DNA from: Anagrus nilaparvatae
Taxonomy: Eukaryota > Arthropoda > Insecta > Hymenoptera > Mymaridae
Length of the DNA stretch: 64,000 nt
Assembly: GCA_022575985.1 (NCBI GenBank)
Contig: JAKSXM010000288.1
Span: forward strand, 2,631,501 to 2,695,500
Reading direction: 5' to 3'
The notes below the pieces were generated by a model that saw nothing but the letters and a program-made list of their open reading frames with translations, made no database searches and was not told the origin of the DNA. Shown piece after piece: positions 37,593 through 47,980 of the stretch. The position numbers were made by a program, and so were the translations under genes. Positions within the stretch are counted from its first letter, which is position 1, and each line of letters begins with the position of its first letter.

Positions 37593-38415
37593 ACCCTGCC
37601 AACTAGCTGGCACTTAGGTTCCTCAAACAATGAGCTTAATACTTAAATATGCCACAGATATCACCGATTACAACCATGCTATCATACATACAATTCTGTT
37701 AACTTTTAAACGTTTTTTTTATTGATCAAAAATTTTGGAACAAATTTTTAAAAAATTAATTATTAGATTCGAGATATTGAGTAAAAACCATATTTTCAAA
37801 TATAAGAACTTTCATGGAACTAAATGAAGTATTACAACCAAAAAAAAAAAAAAAATATTGCAGTTATTTTAATTTTTTTGTTTTTTCAAATTTGAGAAAA
37901 AAATTTTGAAAAAATTAAGTATCATATCCAAAAAATTACTATAAAAAAAAATTCTTAAAACTAGTACTTTCTTGGAAATAAATTAGGTACTACGTCCAAA
38001 AAGAAAAAAATATTTGGTGTTTTTTGTATTTTTTTGTGACGAAAATTTTGGGAAAAAATTTTTAGATAATTAAGTATCCGATTCGAGATATCATGTGAAA
38101 ACCATACTTTCAAATATAAGTACTTTCATGGAAATAAATGAGGTATTACATCCAAATTAAAAAAAAAAAAAAAGTACCCGAGCTTTTTTGGTGAACAAAT
38201 TTTTGAAAAAAAAATTAGGTCTTAATTCAATAATGGTTGTGAAATATTAGCGATTACATACGTACGTACGTACGTATACACACACACACACACACACAGA
38301 CTTTTTTTAAAAACCGGTTTTTTAGCTTCCTGAGATCTCAAAACGTGCTTATATGCCAAAAAATCAAAAAAAAATTTTGACTGATCACAATGGTTCCTCT
38401 ATAAGGAACCAAAAA
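37593..38415 (+). repeat. Dispersed repeat family F, copy 1 (hairpin ends, microsatellite inside)
   Basis: It begins ACCCTGCCAACTAGCTGGCA (with a near-palindrome) and ends with the hairpin GGTTCCTCTATAAGGAACC. Near the 3' part is a (TACG)n then (CA)n microsatellite (about 38259-38298), followed by AAAACCGGTTTTTTAGCTTC and CTCAAAACGTGCTTA. A second copy of nearly the same length lies at 49192-50036 in the same orientation. No protein. Hairpins at both ends recall Helitron or SINE-like elements, but diagnostic ends are absent; class unassigned. Confidence 0.8.
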
Positions 38416-38569
38416 TCTCAATTTTTAACAATAATGTGAAATATATTTCAAGTTTTTTGATTTTTTAATGCTAAATAATGTCCTAAATATTGTACTCAAA
38501 AGTTTTTCAAATCAGATTATTCATAAAAAAGTCTTGATTATAATGAAATTTCAAGCGCTAATATCTCGA

Positions 38570-38820
38570 GGGCTCCTATTAAAAGCTAGCGATGTTTTTT
38601 AATGTCTTAGTTAAAAATAGCTTAATACTTTTGTGTCTTATTAAAACCTCGCGTTGTTTTTATTGCTTATTAAAAGCTAGCTATGTGCTATACTATTAAT
38701 ATACTCATAGCTAGTTTTTAATAAGCAATAAAAACAAAGCGAGGTTTTAATAAGTCCGTAAAAACATAGCGATCTTTTAACAAGACACTAAAAAACAACG
38801 CTAGCTTTTAATAGGAGCCC
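38570..38820. mobile_element. 251-bp MITE with TCGA target duplication
   Basis: The terminal inverted repeats start GGGCTCCTATTAAAAGCTAG and are almost perfect. TCGA flanks both sides (38566-38569, 38821-38824). Internally, a motif like CTTATTAAAA followed by GCTAGC or CTCGCG repeats about every 44 bp and is mirrored in the other half, so the whole MITE is one long palindrome built of smaller repeats. It sits in the right arm of the 37.3-39.0 kb foldback and is therefore younger than it. Confidence 0.85.
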
Positions 38821-38988
38821 TCGATCTCTGTCTGTACTCAATAAATTTTCAAATTTTATTTTTATTTTATGGTATACATAACATGATCAATGGCTAAGAA
38901 TATTAAACATTTCAGAAATTTAAATCTCCAGAAATTATTACCCAAAAAATGCTATTTCTATATCCACCTGATTCAATCTTAAAGAAAG

Positions 38989-40062
38989 AAAAATTTTTTT
39001 TCTCCTATCGTACCGTTGCGCAAATGTTCTAAATGAATGCGAAAAAAATTTTTTTTCTTCATTTTTTAATGTATACAAGTTAAATAACAATTATGACAAA
39101 TACACCTTTGTATAAAGTTTAGTATTATCTGCAGGTTAGAAGTAAAAAAGCAAGGGCAAAATATTGTTGTGTGAAATTGTACACAAATTGAAGTCTCTGT
39201 GCCAATTTAGAACAATTTCGGAGTTTATAAACCAAGAGAAATTAAAATTCATTAAATATTAACGGACTTTAGCAAAACCCAAAACTAATGGAAATTTAAA
39301 ATTTGATTGCAAATTTCACTTTAGAATACTGCTTGAAACAATTTTATAAAAAAGTATTTGAAGATTATAAAGTTATTTCTAAATTATTTAAAAATTAAAT
39401 TTTTGGATCTATAATGGACAATTTTAAATCTAAAGAGAGTTAAATTATTTTAATAAGCTTATAATTCAATGAGAGAAAATCGTATGCAATTTGTTCCATA
39501 TACCTACCACATGGCTTCTTATCTGGAAATTGGTCATTATTATAATTATTTCAATGTTTAGTGATGAGGTTTAGGAAAATAAAATAAAAAAATTTTAATT
39601 TATTTGAAATTAAATGGTATATTTAATTTTCTTAATTTCTTTTACAATAAAATTTCGAACAATATTTATATATTTTAATTTTTTTTTTAAATCATTTCAC
39701 AATCATGACAAAAATAGAAGTTATTCGTAAGGAACTTCCTTTTTGATTTTTTAATTTTTTTTATTATAAATTTCTTTTTTATTTACAAAACATTTTCCTA
39801 TTGATTATTAATTAAATTCCAGTCTATTTTTAATTAATTTAAAAACACAATTTTTCAGTTATGTTTTTTTACAATTAAATTAATATATATAGTAGATTTG
39901 ATAAAATAAATTTTAATTTTTTACATATCTATAATTCTCTTATAAATCAATTATTTATCAACCAAATTAATTTTAAAAAAAACTATTCACGGTGTTTAAT
40001 ACTTTTACTGCTAAATATATATTTTAAATTGTCTCTTTATTTTTCTATCACGAATTCTTTGA
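38989..40062. other. Gene-free AT-rich stretch downstream of the receptor gene
   Basis: Nothing recognised; long T- and A-runs. Confidence 0.45.
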
Positions 40063-40068
40063 TTTATT
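40063..40068 (-). terminator. Candidate polyadenylation signal of the receptor gene
   Basis: AATAAA on the minus strand about 57 bases past the stop codon. The motif is common in DNA this AT-rich, so support is modest. Confidence 0.4.
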
Positions 40069-40124
40069 AAAATATCACAGCTAATTTACCTTATTGGGAT
40101 TTTATAAATTAATAATCCTGTTGT

Positions 40125-41627
40125 TTAAAGAACAACAGGATTGATATCCAAAAAGTACCGAAAAATAACAGTTTCAATAGCAGTATGACCAATTGTTCTC
40201 TTAAAAAACAATTCTTCGATTGTTTGTGCTTCCACTGATCTTAAAGTAGGTAATAATAATAATAGTTTACCAAACCTTAACGCACCATAATCAGTACCGG
40301 TGTACCTTTTAATTAATTTGGATTCTGCATCATCTTTTGATTTTGCAACGGTTGCCGCATCTGTTAACCTGGTTGACGACATTGGTGATGAAGAACCGTT
40401 ACTCGATCTGCTGCTTGGTACTATTTCTGAATCTAAACCAGCTTTGAATAATACGATTGACTTCATGCATTCGAATTCGTGATAATCCAAACTCATTGAA
40501 TGGAAACCCATTAATGTGTTACGGAATCTTGATACCTCCATGGCTAAAGTTACGCTTAATGGACCTTGTGGTATTAATGGAGTTGGATCTAAGCCAGGTA
40601 AAAATTGTGCTGCTGATAATAAAAATAATTCTCGCCATGAGGATTCCAATAAAACCAATTGATCGTCCAGATTTAAACCAGTGCTAATGACGACTTCACG
40701 TGACCATTTGACGTTTAAAAATAATAATCTTGCTGCCATTTCGCATATTGGTTCAGCGTCGTTTATACTTGGAAATATTATTGGTCTTGTTGCTGTTGGT
40801 TGTGTTATTAGTGGTGGTGTTGGACTGTTCATACTTGCTGCTATCTGTAAATAAAAAAATCGATCATTAAGTTAATTGTACCTATGAAAAACGATTCCAT
40901 ATGCTAATGCACCTGTCTTGTGATATCTACTTACTTTAGCTAAAATGATATTGTGATGATACTTTGGGTAATATGGTATTGGCCTTACTATTGTAACTTG
41001 CGTTGTATTTATTTCTTGTTGTTGTACTGCTGAGGCCGTTGATGCTGCTGTTTTGCTATGTTTTGATAGAGATAAATCCAATGCTGATGGAACGGACGGA
41101 CGATGTGGCATTGGCCTTACTATTGTAACTTGCGTTGTATTTATTTCTTGTTGCTGTACTGCTGATGCCGTTGATGCTGCTGCTTCGATATGTTTTGATA
41201 TACATAAATTTAATGCCGCATTTTGTGTCACCAAACTTGATATCTTTTCTGGTTCACGAAATAAGTATGTCATTTGACGACGTAAAGTTGTACTTCTAGG
41301 GCCTCTTTCGTGTTGTACAGCTAAACAATAAATAAAATATTATAATAATTGTAAAATTACAAATTAACATGGTAAAATCAAAATTTATACCAGGTTTGTT
41401 CATTCCAGCTTCGATGCATTTGTTAAGACGAATTGCGTGACGTTGATTCCGGCGCGTCTTATCAACCATGCAACCTCCTTCAGCCTTAGCCTTACTCAAA
41501 TACTGACGATTACGTTTTATTGACCTTTTGAAGAAACTAGCACATCCGTCACATGCGAATATACCATAATGTTTACCAGACGAATGATCTCTGCATACTT
41601 TACATGGAATGTCATATAAGATGCGAC
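40125..41627 (-). CDS. tll: tailless-like nuclear receptor (NR2E) with a degenerate second zinc finger
   Basis: Three exons are visible: 41627-41391, 41320-40935 and 40844-40125 (TAA). They are joined by GT-AG introns of 70 bp (phase 1) and 90 bp (phase 0), giving one open frame of about 447 residues. The first coding exon with the ATG was not found and should lie upstream; the acceptor at 41628 requires a phase-1 donor. Exon A encodes the DNA-binding domain: [20 protein letters not shown], then [21 protein letters not shown] and KCIEAGMNK, followed across the intron by AVQHERGPR, all typical of tailless/TLX. Exon C encodes the ligand-binding domain ([62 protein letters not shown]). Tailless is normally a transcriptional repressor patterning embryo ends and brain. 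Odd points: finger 2 has lost three of four zinc cysteines (Ser at 41496-41494, Arg at 41442-41440, Ile at 41433-41431), the P-box Gly is Ser, exon B carries a 132-bp in-frame duplication, and the final 17 residues do not match an AF-2 helix. It may be a divergent paralogue, a DNA-binding-defective receptor, or an early pseudogene. Confidence 0.9.
40979..41192 (-). repeat. 132-bp in-frame tandem duplication inside receptor exon B
   Basis: Two copies of a coding segment for [20 protein letters not shown] followed by RP lie 132 bp apart (44 codons). The core of about 80 bp is almost identical between the copies; the flanks diverge (KHIEAA against KHSKTA; MPHRP against IPYYP). It lies in the hinge between the DNA- and ligand-binding domains. 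Confidence 0.9.
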
Positions 41628-41822
41628 CTATAAAAAATAAAAAAAAATCATTATATAAAATATAAAATATCTTGTATGTTTAAAAAGAAAATTATAAGAC
41701 TTTAAAAAAAAAATAATTAAAAAAATCTTAGTAATTGGTTTAGAAAGAAGCTTTTTCTAATTTTTATACGACAAACCGTTTACTGTACAGTATTCGATCA
41801 ATTTTCGTGAATAAAAACATAA

Positions 41823-42001
41823 GGCAGTTTCTACTCCAGCACGAAATTATCTTTTATGATAATCATGTTTGCTAAAAATTTCTTACTGAAAATGACGTAA
41901 TTATAACTTACAGGCATAATTACGCCAGCTACAAAGAAAAATTTTCAGCAGGCTTGATTATCATAAAAAATGATAACGTACATACTGGTGTAGAAACAGC
42001 G
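41823..42001. mobile_element. Tourist-like MITE, diverged, 179 bp
   Basis: TIRs are GGCAGTTTCTAC and CGCTGTTTCTAC, and the arms continue as TTATCTTTTATGATAATCA and its complement. TAA flanks both sides (41820-41822, 42002-42004), as expected for PIF/Harbinger-mobilised elements. It lies upstream of the first visible receptor exon, possibly in its first intron. Confidence 0.75.
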
Positions 42002-42004
42002 TAA

Positions 42005-43425
42005 AAAAAACGATATTTAACATTTCTAATTACTGTACCAAAAAAAATTAATTAAAAATAAATTATTTGTAAATTAATATTTATAATTACTTTTTTTTCC
42101 ATTTTTAAATCTAAGCTTTTTCATTTTCAAAGTCATAGCTTCAATTTATTTAACTAACAATAAGTTCTTTAAAATTAAGAGAGGTCTTAATAGTATGGCA
42201 CTCAAAATCAAACTGTCTAAATTTCGCCTGTGTCTAGAATATATAGCCATAGGTAAGGAAAAAAAATTGAACCATAATTTTAAATGCAACAAGTCTTCGA
42301 ATGCTATTGGCTTACATTTAACCCCTACCCACTTTTAGGGCGTAATTTAAGATTTTATGGCTTTGTTGTTATAATATAACATATTTTTAGAAATATGGCT
42401 CATCTCTTTTATCTCACTCATTTACATGGACAGTAGAAAAAGCAAAGAATACTTTTAATCCTATTATAATTATGCATAATTTTTTAAATCATCAGTATCT
42501 TAAAATAACAGTAATAAAATTTGATAAAAATAAATCTGTGTACCTTTCGTAAAAATAAAATTAATTTATTATTTTATTTATTAATATTTATTATTTTATT
42601 TATTAATATTTTATTTATTAATTTATTATAGTTGATAAAAAATTTAATTTTTTTTTTAAATTTATTAAATAAAAGATTATTAATAATAAAATTATGATCT
42701 TTGTTGGTTGTTCCCTTCGTGGTCATTATTATAGCATTATTATAACAACAGTTTGATGCCTAAAAAAGCTTATCAAATGAAAAACTTTCAGAAAATATAA
42801 ATAAAGGATTGAATATCTAAAAACAAGCAATTTTAGGCTCTTTTTTCGCTAAAACTTGTCACTTTGATAAAAATCTTATTTCTCTAAATTGAATTCCAGG
42901 TTGATAAATTCAAAAATCAACATAAAAAGATATAGAATTTTATTTAGAGGCTAAGAATCTTATTATATATGGGTTGCGTAAAAAGGCTAAAAATTTTAAA
43001 TTGAATAATAAGCTATTTTATTAAAGAGACACGTGCTGTCACTAAATGGGCCTAAAGTTGTTTGATTTTTAAATTTCAACCATTTTCTAAAGTATGTTTA
43101 GGTTAAAACTGACTTTATAACTGAAATACTCGAGGAAATATTTATAAGTACTAAAATTATTGTTAGGTTTAAAATTCTTTGCGAAAATTAAATCTGCCAG
43201 ATATCAAGGGGTACGTTTTTTCCATGATGACGCCAATGGCATAAAAAATTTTTAGAATAGCGATTTATACAAATTTGTAGATAAAATTCTTAAAAATTCA
43301 ATTATAATGTAAGTCTTCTAGTCGGTTAACGGTTAAAATTTTGAGATGTTACGACTTACGAAATTTGATATTTAATACGAGCCCTTAGTTTGATTGAATC
43401 GAAGATTTAATATTTTGCAATCAAA
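42005..43425. other. Gene-free AT-rich stretch upstream of the receptor
   Basis: At 42555-42640 TTTATTATTTTATTTATTAA recurs as an AT tandem array. No exon with a phase-1 donor and an ATG could be placed with confidence. Confidence 0.45.
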
Positions 43426-43429
43426 CTTT

Positions 43430-43975
43430 TATTTTTTGGTATTATGTAACTAACATCTGATTTGATTTTTTAATAATACTGGTTGAAAATAATCGAACTT
43501 AAAAAAAAATTTATAAAGCGAAAACTCGAGTATCAAATTTGAAAAAATTGATTAATAGCCAATTTCCTAAAACTAGTATTTGAAATTAAAATATCATAGA
43601 AAAAAATCAGAATATAATGTCAAAAATAATAAGATGAAAATGAAAATAACAGAGTTTTTCTATTTTTTTACTTATAAAATTTTAAGATTAAAACTTTTAC
43701 AAATTCAGGTATCAGATCTGGAAAATCAAGTAATAATGAATTTCCTATTACTAGAACAACCATAGAAAAAATCAGGTATTCCATCTAAACTAAAAAAAGT
43801 AATTTTTTTATTTTATTGTGAGAAAATATTTGAAACAAAATTGGGAAAAATTCTGGTGACGTAATCACTTACACACATACACGTGCAGACAAACATTCAC
43901 TCACCCATTTGCTTTGTGATTCTGAGGGAAGTTTTTTGTCTTTTTTTTTCTGAGAACTTGGATTTATGAATAATT
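43430..43975 (+). repeat. Old copy of dispersed repeat family F
   Basis: CCTAAAACTAGTATTTG and the following blocks track the middle of the copies at 37.6 and 49.2 kb. It ends with a short CACACATACACG stretch, a GATTCTGAGG-like block and AGAACTTGG, in the same order as the family's 3' part. Confidence 0.45.
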
Positions 43976-44460
43976 AGAATATAATATGCTTATTTATTTA
44001 AGAAAATAAAAGATTAATCCTATTATTACTAAAGAAGATATATATATACTGATTTATTACTCAGCAATAAATTAGACATGGCATGTATATAATTACAGAT
44101 TTAAAAGCTTGTAAGACACCATACCAGACGATATAATTTTATTTTAAAATTATGTTCGCATTTCAAATGCATAGAAATGTAATTTTAAAAAAGGATAATC
44201 TTGTCTGGTGTAGAGATGGCCTAACACAAATAGTAGATCAATGTGTTATATAAATACACTAAAAAATAACATTTTTATGATGACAATAAAAGTTTTCATC
44301 TCAAAAACTTTTAACTTTAAAACAAGTCTTTTAAAAATCATGTATTTTTATCCAAAATATAATAAAATTTTTGTTTATTTTATTATGCGTGGTATTATAG
44401 ACTAATTAATATAAGCTTCAACATATTACAAAATATTTATTCGTTCATTATCATCTAAAA

Positions 44461-45084
44461 TACACTGATAAAAATCCGCGGCAAGCGGAATTCCGGAATT
44501 TTTTCATCTCGTTAAACGATTGTAAATTACTTGAAACGTAATAAAAAATTAAAAAAAAATGTTTTTGTCGCTTAGGCCGTTTCTACACCGGCACATAATC
44601 ATGTTTTATGATAATCATGTTTGTTGGATATTTTTTTCCCAGCTACACCGTACTAAAAACATAACCTCAAAATTACATATTTAAATGATTATAACCCACT
44701 AAAAACTTATTAGTTACATAAATTGTTTATAATTTTTATAATAAATGACTTGATCTACAATTAAAATACTGTTTAATTACATTTTATTGTTTAATTTTTA
44801 TTAAAAATATTTACTAATACTACTAGTGGCGCCATGTTGTAATAACTTTAATTTCGAATATCCCAGCTATACCACAAAATATCCAACAAACATGATTATC
44901 ATAAAACATGATTATGTGTTGGTGTAGAAAGGGCCTTATTTGGAATATGCGTGTAACGGTATGATGAGACTTGAGAAATTTTTTTAGAAAAAGAAGGTAA
45001 AAAATTTCCGCTAGCCTCAAGCGAGATCCCGTTTACGATAGCGGATTTTTCGCTTGCCACAAGCGGAATTTTTTTTCAGTGTAG
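44461..45084. mobile_element. TACACTGA-family TIR element with a nested MITE
   Basis: It begins TACACTGATAAAAATCCGCG and ends CGGAATTTTTTTTCAGTGTA. Subterminal blocks GGCAAGCGGAATT and CTTGCCACAAGCGG mirror each other. Without the nested Tourist-like MITE it is about 260 bp. Fragments of the same family lie at 5397, 22215 and 28466. Confidence 0.75.
44575..44935 (-). mobile_element. Tourist-like MITE (PIF/Harbinger type), copy 1
   Basis: 361 bp with TIRs GGCCGTTTCTACACC and GGTGTAGAAAGGGCC, extending through ATAATCATGTTTTATGATAA. TTA flanks both ends (44572-44574, 44936-44938), the 3-bp TWA duplication typical of PIF/Harbinger. Inserted inside the TACACTGA element. No coding capacity. Confidence 0.85.
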
Positions 45085-45164
45085 AGAAAGATCTTGGGTG
45101 ATCGGTAAAGTATCTGGAAATATAATAAAACCATACTCCAGGCCTACACTATTATTACTACACA

Positions 45165-45300
45165 CAGTAAAAAAAATATGTACACAATAGTATTTTTACT
45201 AAAATTCAGTAATACAACTACAAAAATAGTAAATTTAATACAAATTGTAGTAATTTGACTACACTTTTCGTAATATTACTACTGGTATAGAGTGACAATG
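45165..45300. repeat. TAGTA-rich repeat related to the 29.8-kb TIR element
   Basis: CACACAGTAAAAAAAATATG is followed by alternating AGTAAT/ACTAC blocks resembling the inner TIR at 29802-29880. Boundaries unclear. Confidence 0.4.
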
Positions 45301-45537
45301 TCCTATTATTAGTTTATTTCATATGCTGATACCGCTCCGGACTTGAAAAATTGGTCCAAAAAACAGCGAATTAAGACTCAATTTTTTTTACATTACATAA
45401 AAATTATGAAATATTTTAAACCTTCTAAAAATTACTGACTATGGGTCTTTAAATTCATTAATACTTAAGTTACGGCGGCTAATAAGTAACATTATCCGAA
45501 TCAGAAATAATAAGATCTTTTTTATCAGTAACAGTTA

Positions 45538-45897
45538 GGCCCTCTCTACACCAGCACATAATCATGTTTTATGATAATCATGTTTGTTAGATATTTTGTG
45601 GTTTAGCTAGGGTATTCGAAATTAAAGTTATTACAAAGTGGCGCCACTAGTAGTATTAGTAAATATTTTTAATAAAAATTAAACAATAAAATGTAATTAA
45701 ATGGTATTTTAACTGTAGATTAAGTTATTTATTATAAAAATTATAAACAATTTATGTAACTAATAAGTTTTTAAGGGGTTATAATCATTTAAATATGTAA
45801 TTTTGTGATAATTTTGAGTCAGTGTAGCTGGGAAAAAAATATCCAACAAACATGATTATCATAAAACATGATTATATGTTCTGGTGTAGAGAGGGCC
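45538..45897 (+). mobile_element. Tourist-like MITE, copy 2 (inverted relative to copy 1)
   Basis: 360 bp, the reverse complement of the 44575-44935 copy over nearly its full length (for example GTGGCGCCACTAGTAGTATT). TIRs GGCCCTCTCTACACC and GGTGTAGAGAGGGCC; flanked by TTA on the left and TAA on the right. The two copies lie about 600 bp apart in opposite orientation. Confidence 0.85.
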
Positions 45898-45900
45898 TAA

Positions 45901-46791
45901 ATAAATTTATTTGTTCTTCGGGTTGTACTAGCAACTCTAGACAGGTTAATTTTTTATCAGAAGAAAAAAATGACGTGTCTTTACTCTCGTAGGAGCCCAG
46001 CTCTCCCTTGGGGGGCTAAAATTTTAACCACAAAACTCTTGCAAGGTACAATTTAAGTTTAATAATTTCCGAAATTTTAAAAAATATTATATTTTCTATA
46101 TGGAAGAAAAAAACAGAGGAAAACAAAATTAAGAATTATGTCAAAAAATTCAAATAAATTATTTTTTTTGTAAGATTTCAATCTTCATAATTCATTCATA
46201 AAAGTAGGCGGAGAGATAAATAGAAAATATGTACTATATTTTAAAACAAATAGATGTACTTATTATATAAAAGCATATTATACGCATTGTAAATAAATAG
46301 GCGTCAAATAATTTATTTATTTCTATTCATATTTTAATAGAATCACAAAAGAAATCTTTTCAATTTCAGACAGTAATTAGTATGCAGGATTTTTTAATTT
46401 ATAGGTTTGCATTTTTCCGTTTATTGGTTTTACCAAAATATTCAATACATATTTTAATTTATAGTTTTTTTTATAAAAAGAATATTTGTAAATTTTTCTT
46501 TTTTTTTGGAATTATAACTGTCTCTCATGTCTAACATTTCTCTTGATTTATAATTTTTTATCCTTATAATCATCTTATAATAATGTTTTGAATGTTAGAA
46601 CAATAAAGTTTTACTACGTTAAAATCAGTAGTATTTTTTCAAATTATTTATTTGTTTTTAGTTTTACAATAAACATTTTTTTCTTGTGGGACTTTGTGAC
46701 AGCTATTTTTTGAAAATGGGATAAAACTACCGACGAGCAGTTATAAAATCGAGTTACATTTGAGTTTGAGAGTTTTACGTACTCAGATTCT

Positions 46792-46793
<2 letters not shown>
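45901..46793. other. Gene-free AT-rich stretch
   Basis: Nothing recognised. Confidence 0.45.

Positions 46794-46826
<33 letters not shown>
46794..46826. repeat. 33-bp poly-T run
   Basis: An uninterrupted T33 tract immediately before ACAGACGGATGAG and the CCGTATATACGG island. It could be the poly-A tail of a minus-strand retrocopy, or a simple repeat. Confidence 0.8.
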
Positions 46827-46829
<3 letters not shown>

Positions 46830-46846
46830 GACGGATGAGTTGCATA

Positions 46847-47515
46847 CGGGACCGTATATCATTTACCCGTATATACGGTTAATTTAAATACGAGAACCAT
46901 ATAATATTAGCCGTATATACGGTTTTCACTTTATGGGAGCCGTTTTTTAGATACCCGTATATACGGGTCAAATCTTTAATCACCCGATTTAATACAGAAA
47001 AGTATTTATACATTGATTAATAATACGGACAAGAATGAAAACGGAACCGTATATTATTCACCCGTATGTACGGATCAGAAGTATACGGGTCCAGTATAAT
47101 TCTACCCGTATATACGGTTAACAACATATATATCCCGTAATTTAGGCATACGTACAAACGGATGAAAAAAATTGAGACCCGTATATACGGGTGGCTGATA
47201 TACGGTTCCGCATGTCAGTTATTCGTATATACGGATAAATGATATACGGATCCGTATAGAATTGATCCGTATATACGGGTCTAAAATTTTTTCAGCCGTT
47301 TGAATGGATGCCTAAAATACGGGTTCCGTATATTGTTACCCGTATATTCAGAAAAATTTGTACGGACCCGTACATACGGATACGGGTTTGTACAATTTTA
47401 TTCCGTATATACGAAAATGAAAAATATGGACCATCTTTTTCTGTTCCCGTATATACGGCATACGGTTAATGCGCGTCAAAATCACCCGTATTTCCCAACC
47501 CAAAACTGTACGGCA
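46847..47515. repeat. CCGTATATACGG palindrome island
   Basis: Seven perfect 12-bp palindromes CCGTATATACGG occur at 46867, 46911, 46955, 47106, 47179, 47267 and 47447. Many one- or two-base variants lie between them (for example CCGTATGTACGG near 47062, CCGTACATACGG near 47369, TCGTATATACGG near 47223). Spacing is irregular (44 to 180 bp), so this is not a simple tandem array. Positions 46995-47192 are homologous to 2349-2547. The 76-codon ORF here is a by-product. Confidence 0.85.
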
Positions 47516-47980
47516 GAAAATTGGTATTGACCTGAAATAGGAAATTATATAGTTTATAAATTAGTATAGTCATATAGAAAAAAATAAATTGAAAATCTTT
47601 AAAAAAAAAATATTTAAGAAATTCTACAGCAACTGGGTCCAAGAAGGTCTGAATGGTCCCAAAATCAGTCTAAACTATTTTCTTTGATAGTTCAACTAAA
47701 ATGAATTATCCTACCGATTTTTTTCATTTTTTATTTTTGGCAAGCATTTTCCTGTTTAAGATCTTCCTTTGTAAATTGACAGCAAATTTGCTTATAATTC
47801 CTGTTAAATTTGTCTAATTTATTAATTGCAACTTTTCCACTGCATGCGAATCCAGGGTCTTTATCAAGAAAATCAATACTTATTGTTCTTTTGTTCTGAT
47901 TGGATTTCAATTTGTTGTTTCATAATCTAACTTTATCCAAAAAAGCAATTTTCACGAGACAAGCTATTCTGAAAGCTGTA
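47516..47980. other. Intergenic stretch
   Basis: No recognisable gene or repeat. Confidence 0.4.

Larger units (their letters stand above)
37305..38988. repeat. Foldback element, family E, carrying two nested elements
   Basis: The left arm at 37305-37590 (AATCAGGTAGATAGAAATAG ... GCGCTTGAAATTTCATTA ... TTTAGCATT) pairs with the right arm at 38430-38988. The right arm is itself split by the 251-bp MITE at 38570-38820, and the loop is occupied by the dispersed repeat at 37593-38415. Removing both leaves an ordinary foldback with arms of about 290-300 bp. Confidence 0.8.

Noticed and set aside
37593..38415. Helitron identity for the dispersed repeat
   Set aside because: It has a 3' hairpin but no CTRR end after it and no TC start.
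40300..40687. Plus-strand ORFs of 60 and 76 codons
   Set aside because: They are antisense shadows of the receptor's ligand-binding exon.
40125..41627. dissatisfaction or PNR-type receptor instead of tailless
   Set aside because: The CDGCA P-box region, [14 protein letters not shown] and the ligand-binding helix sequences fit tailless/TLX better; still, subfamily assignment is from memory of the family.
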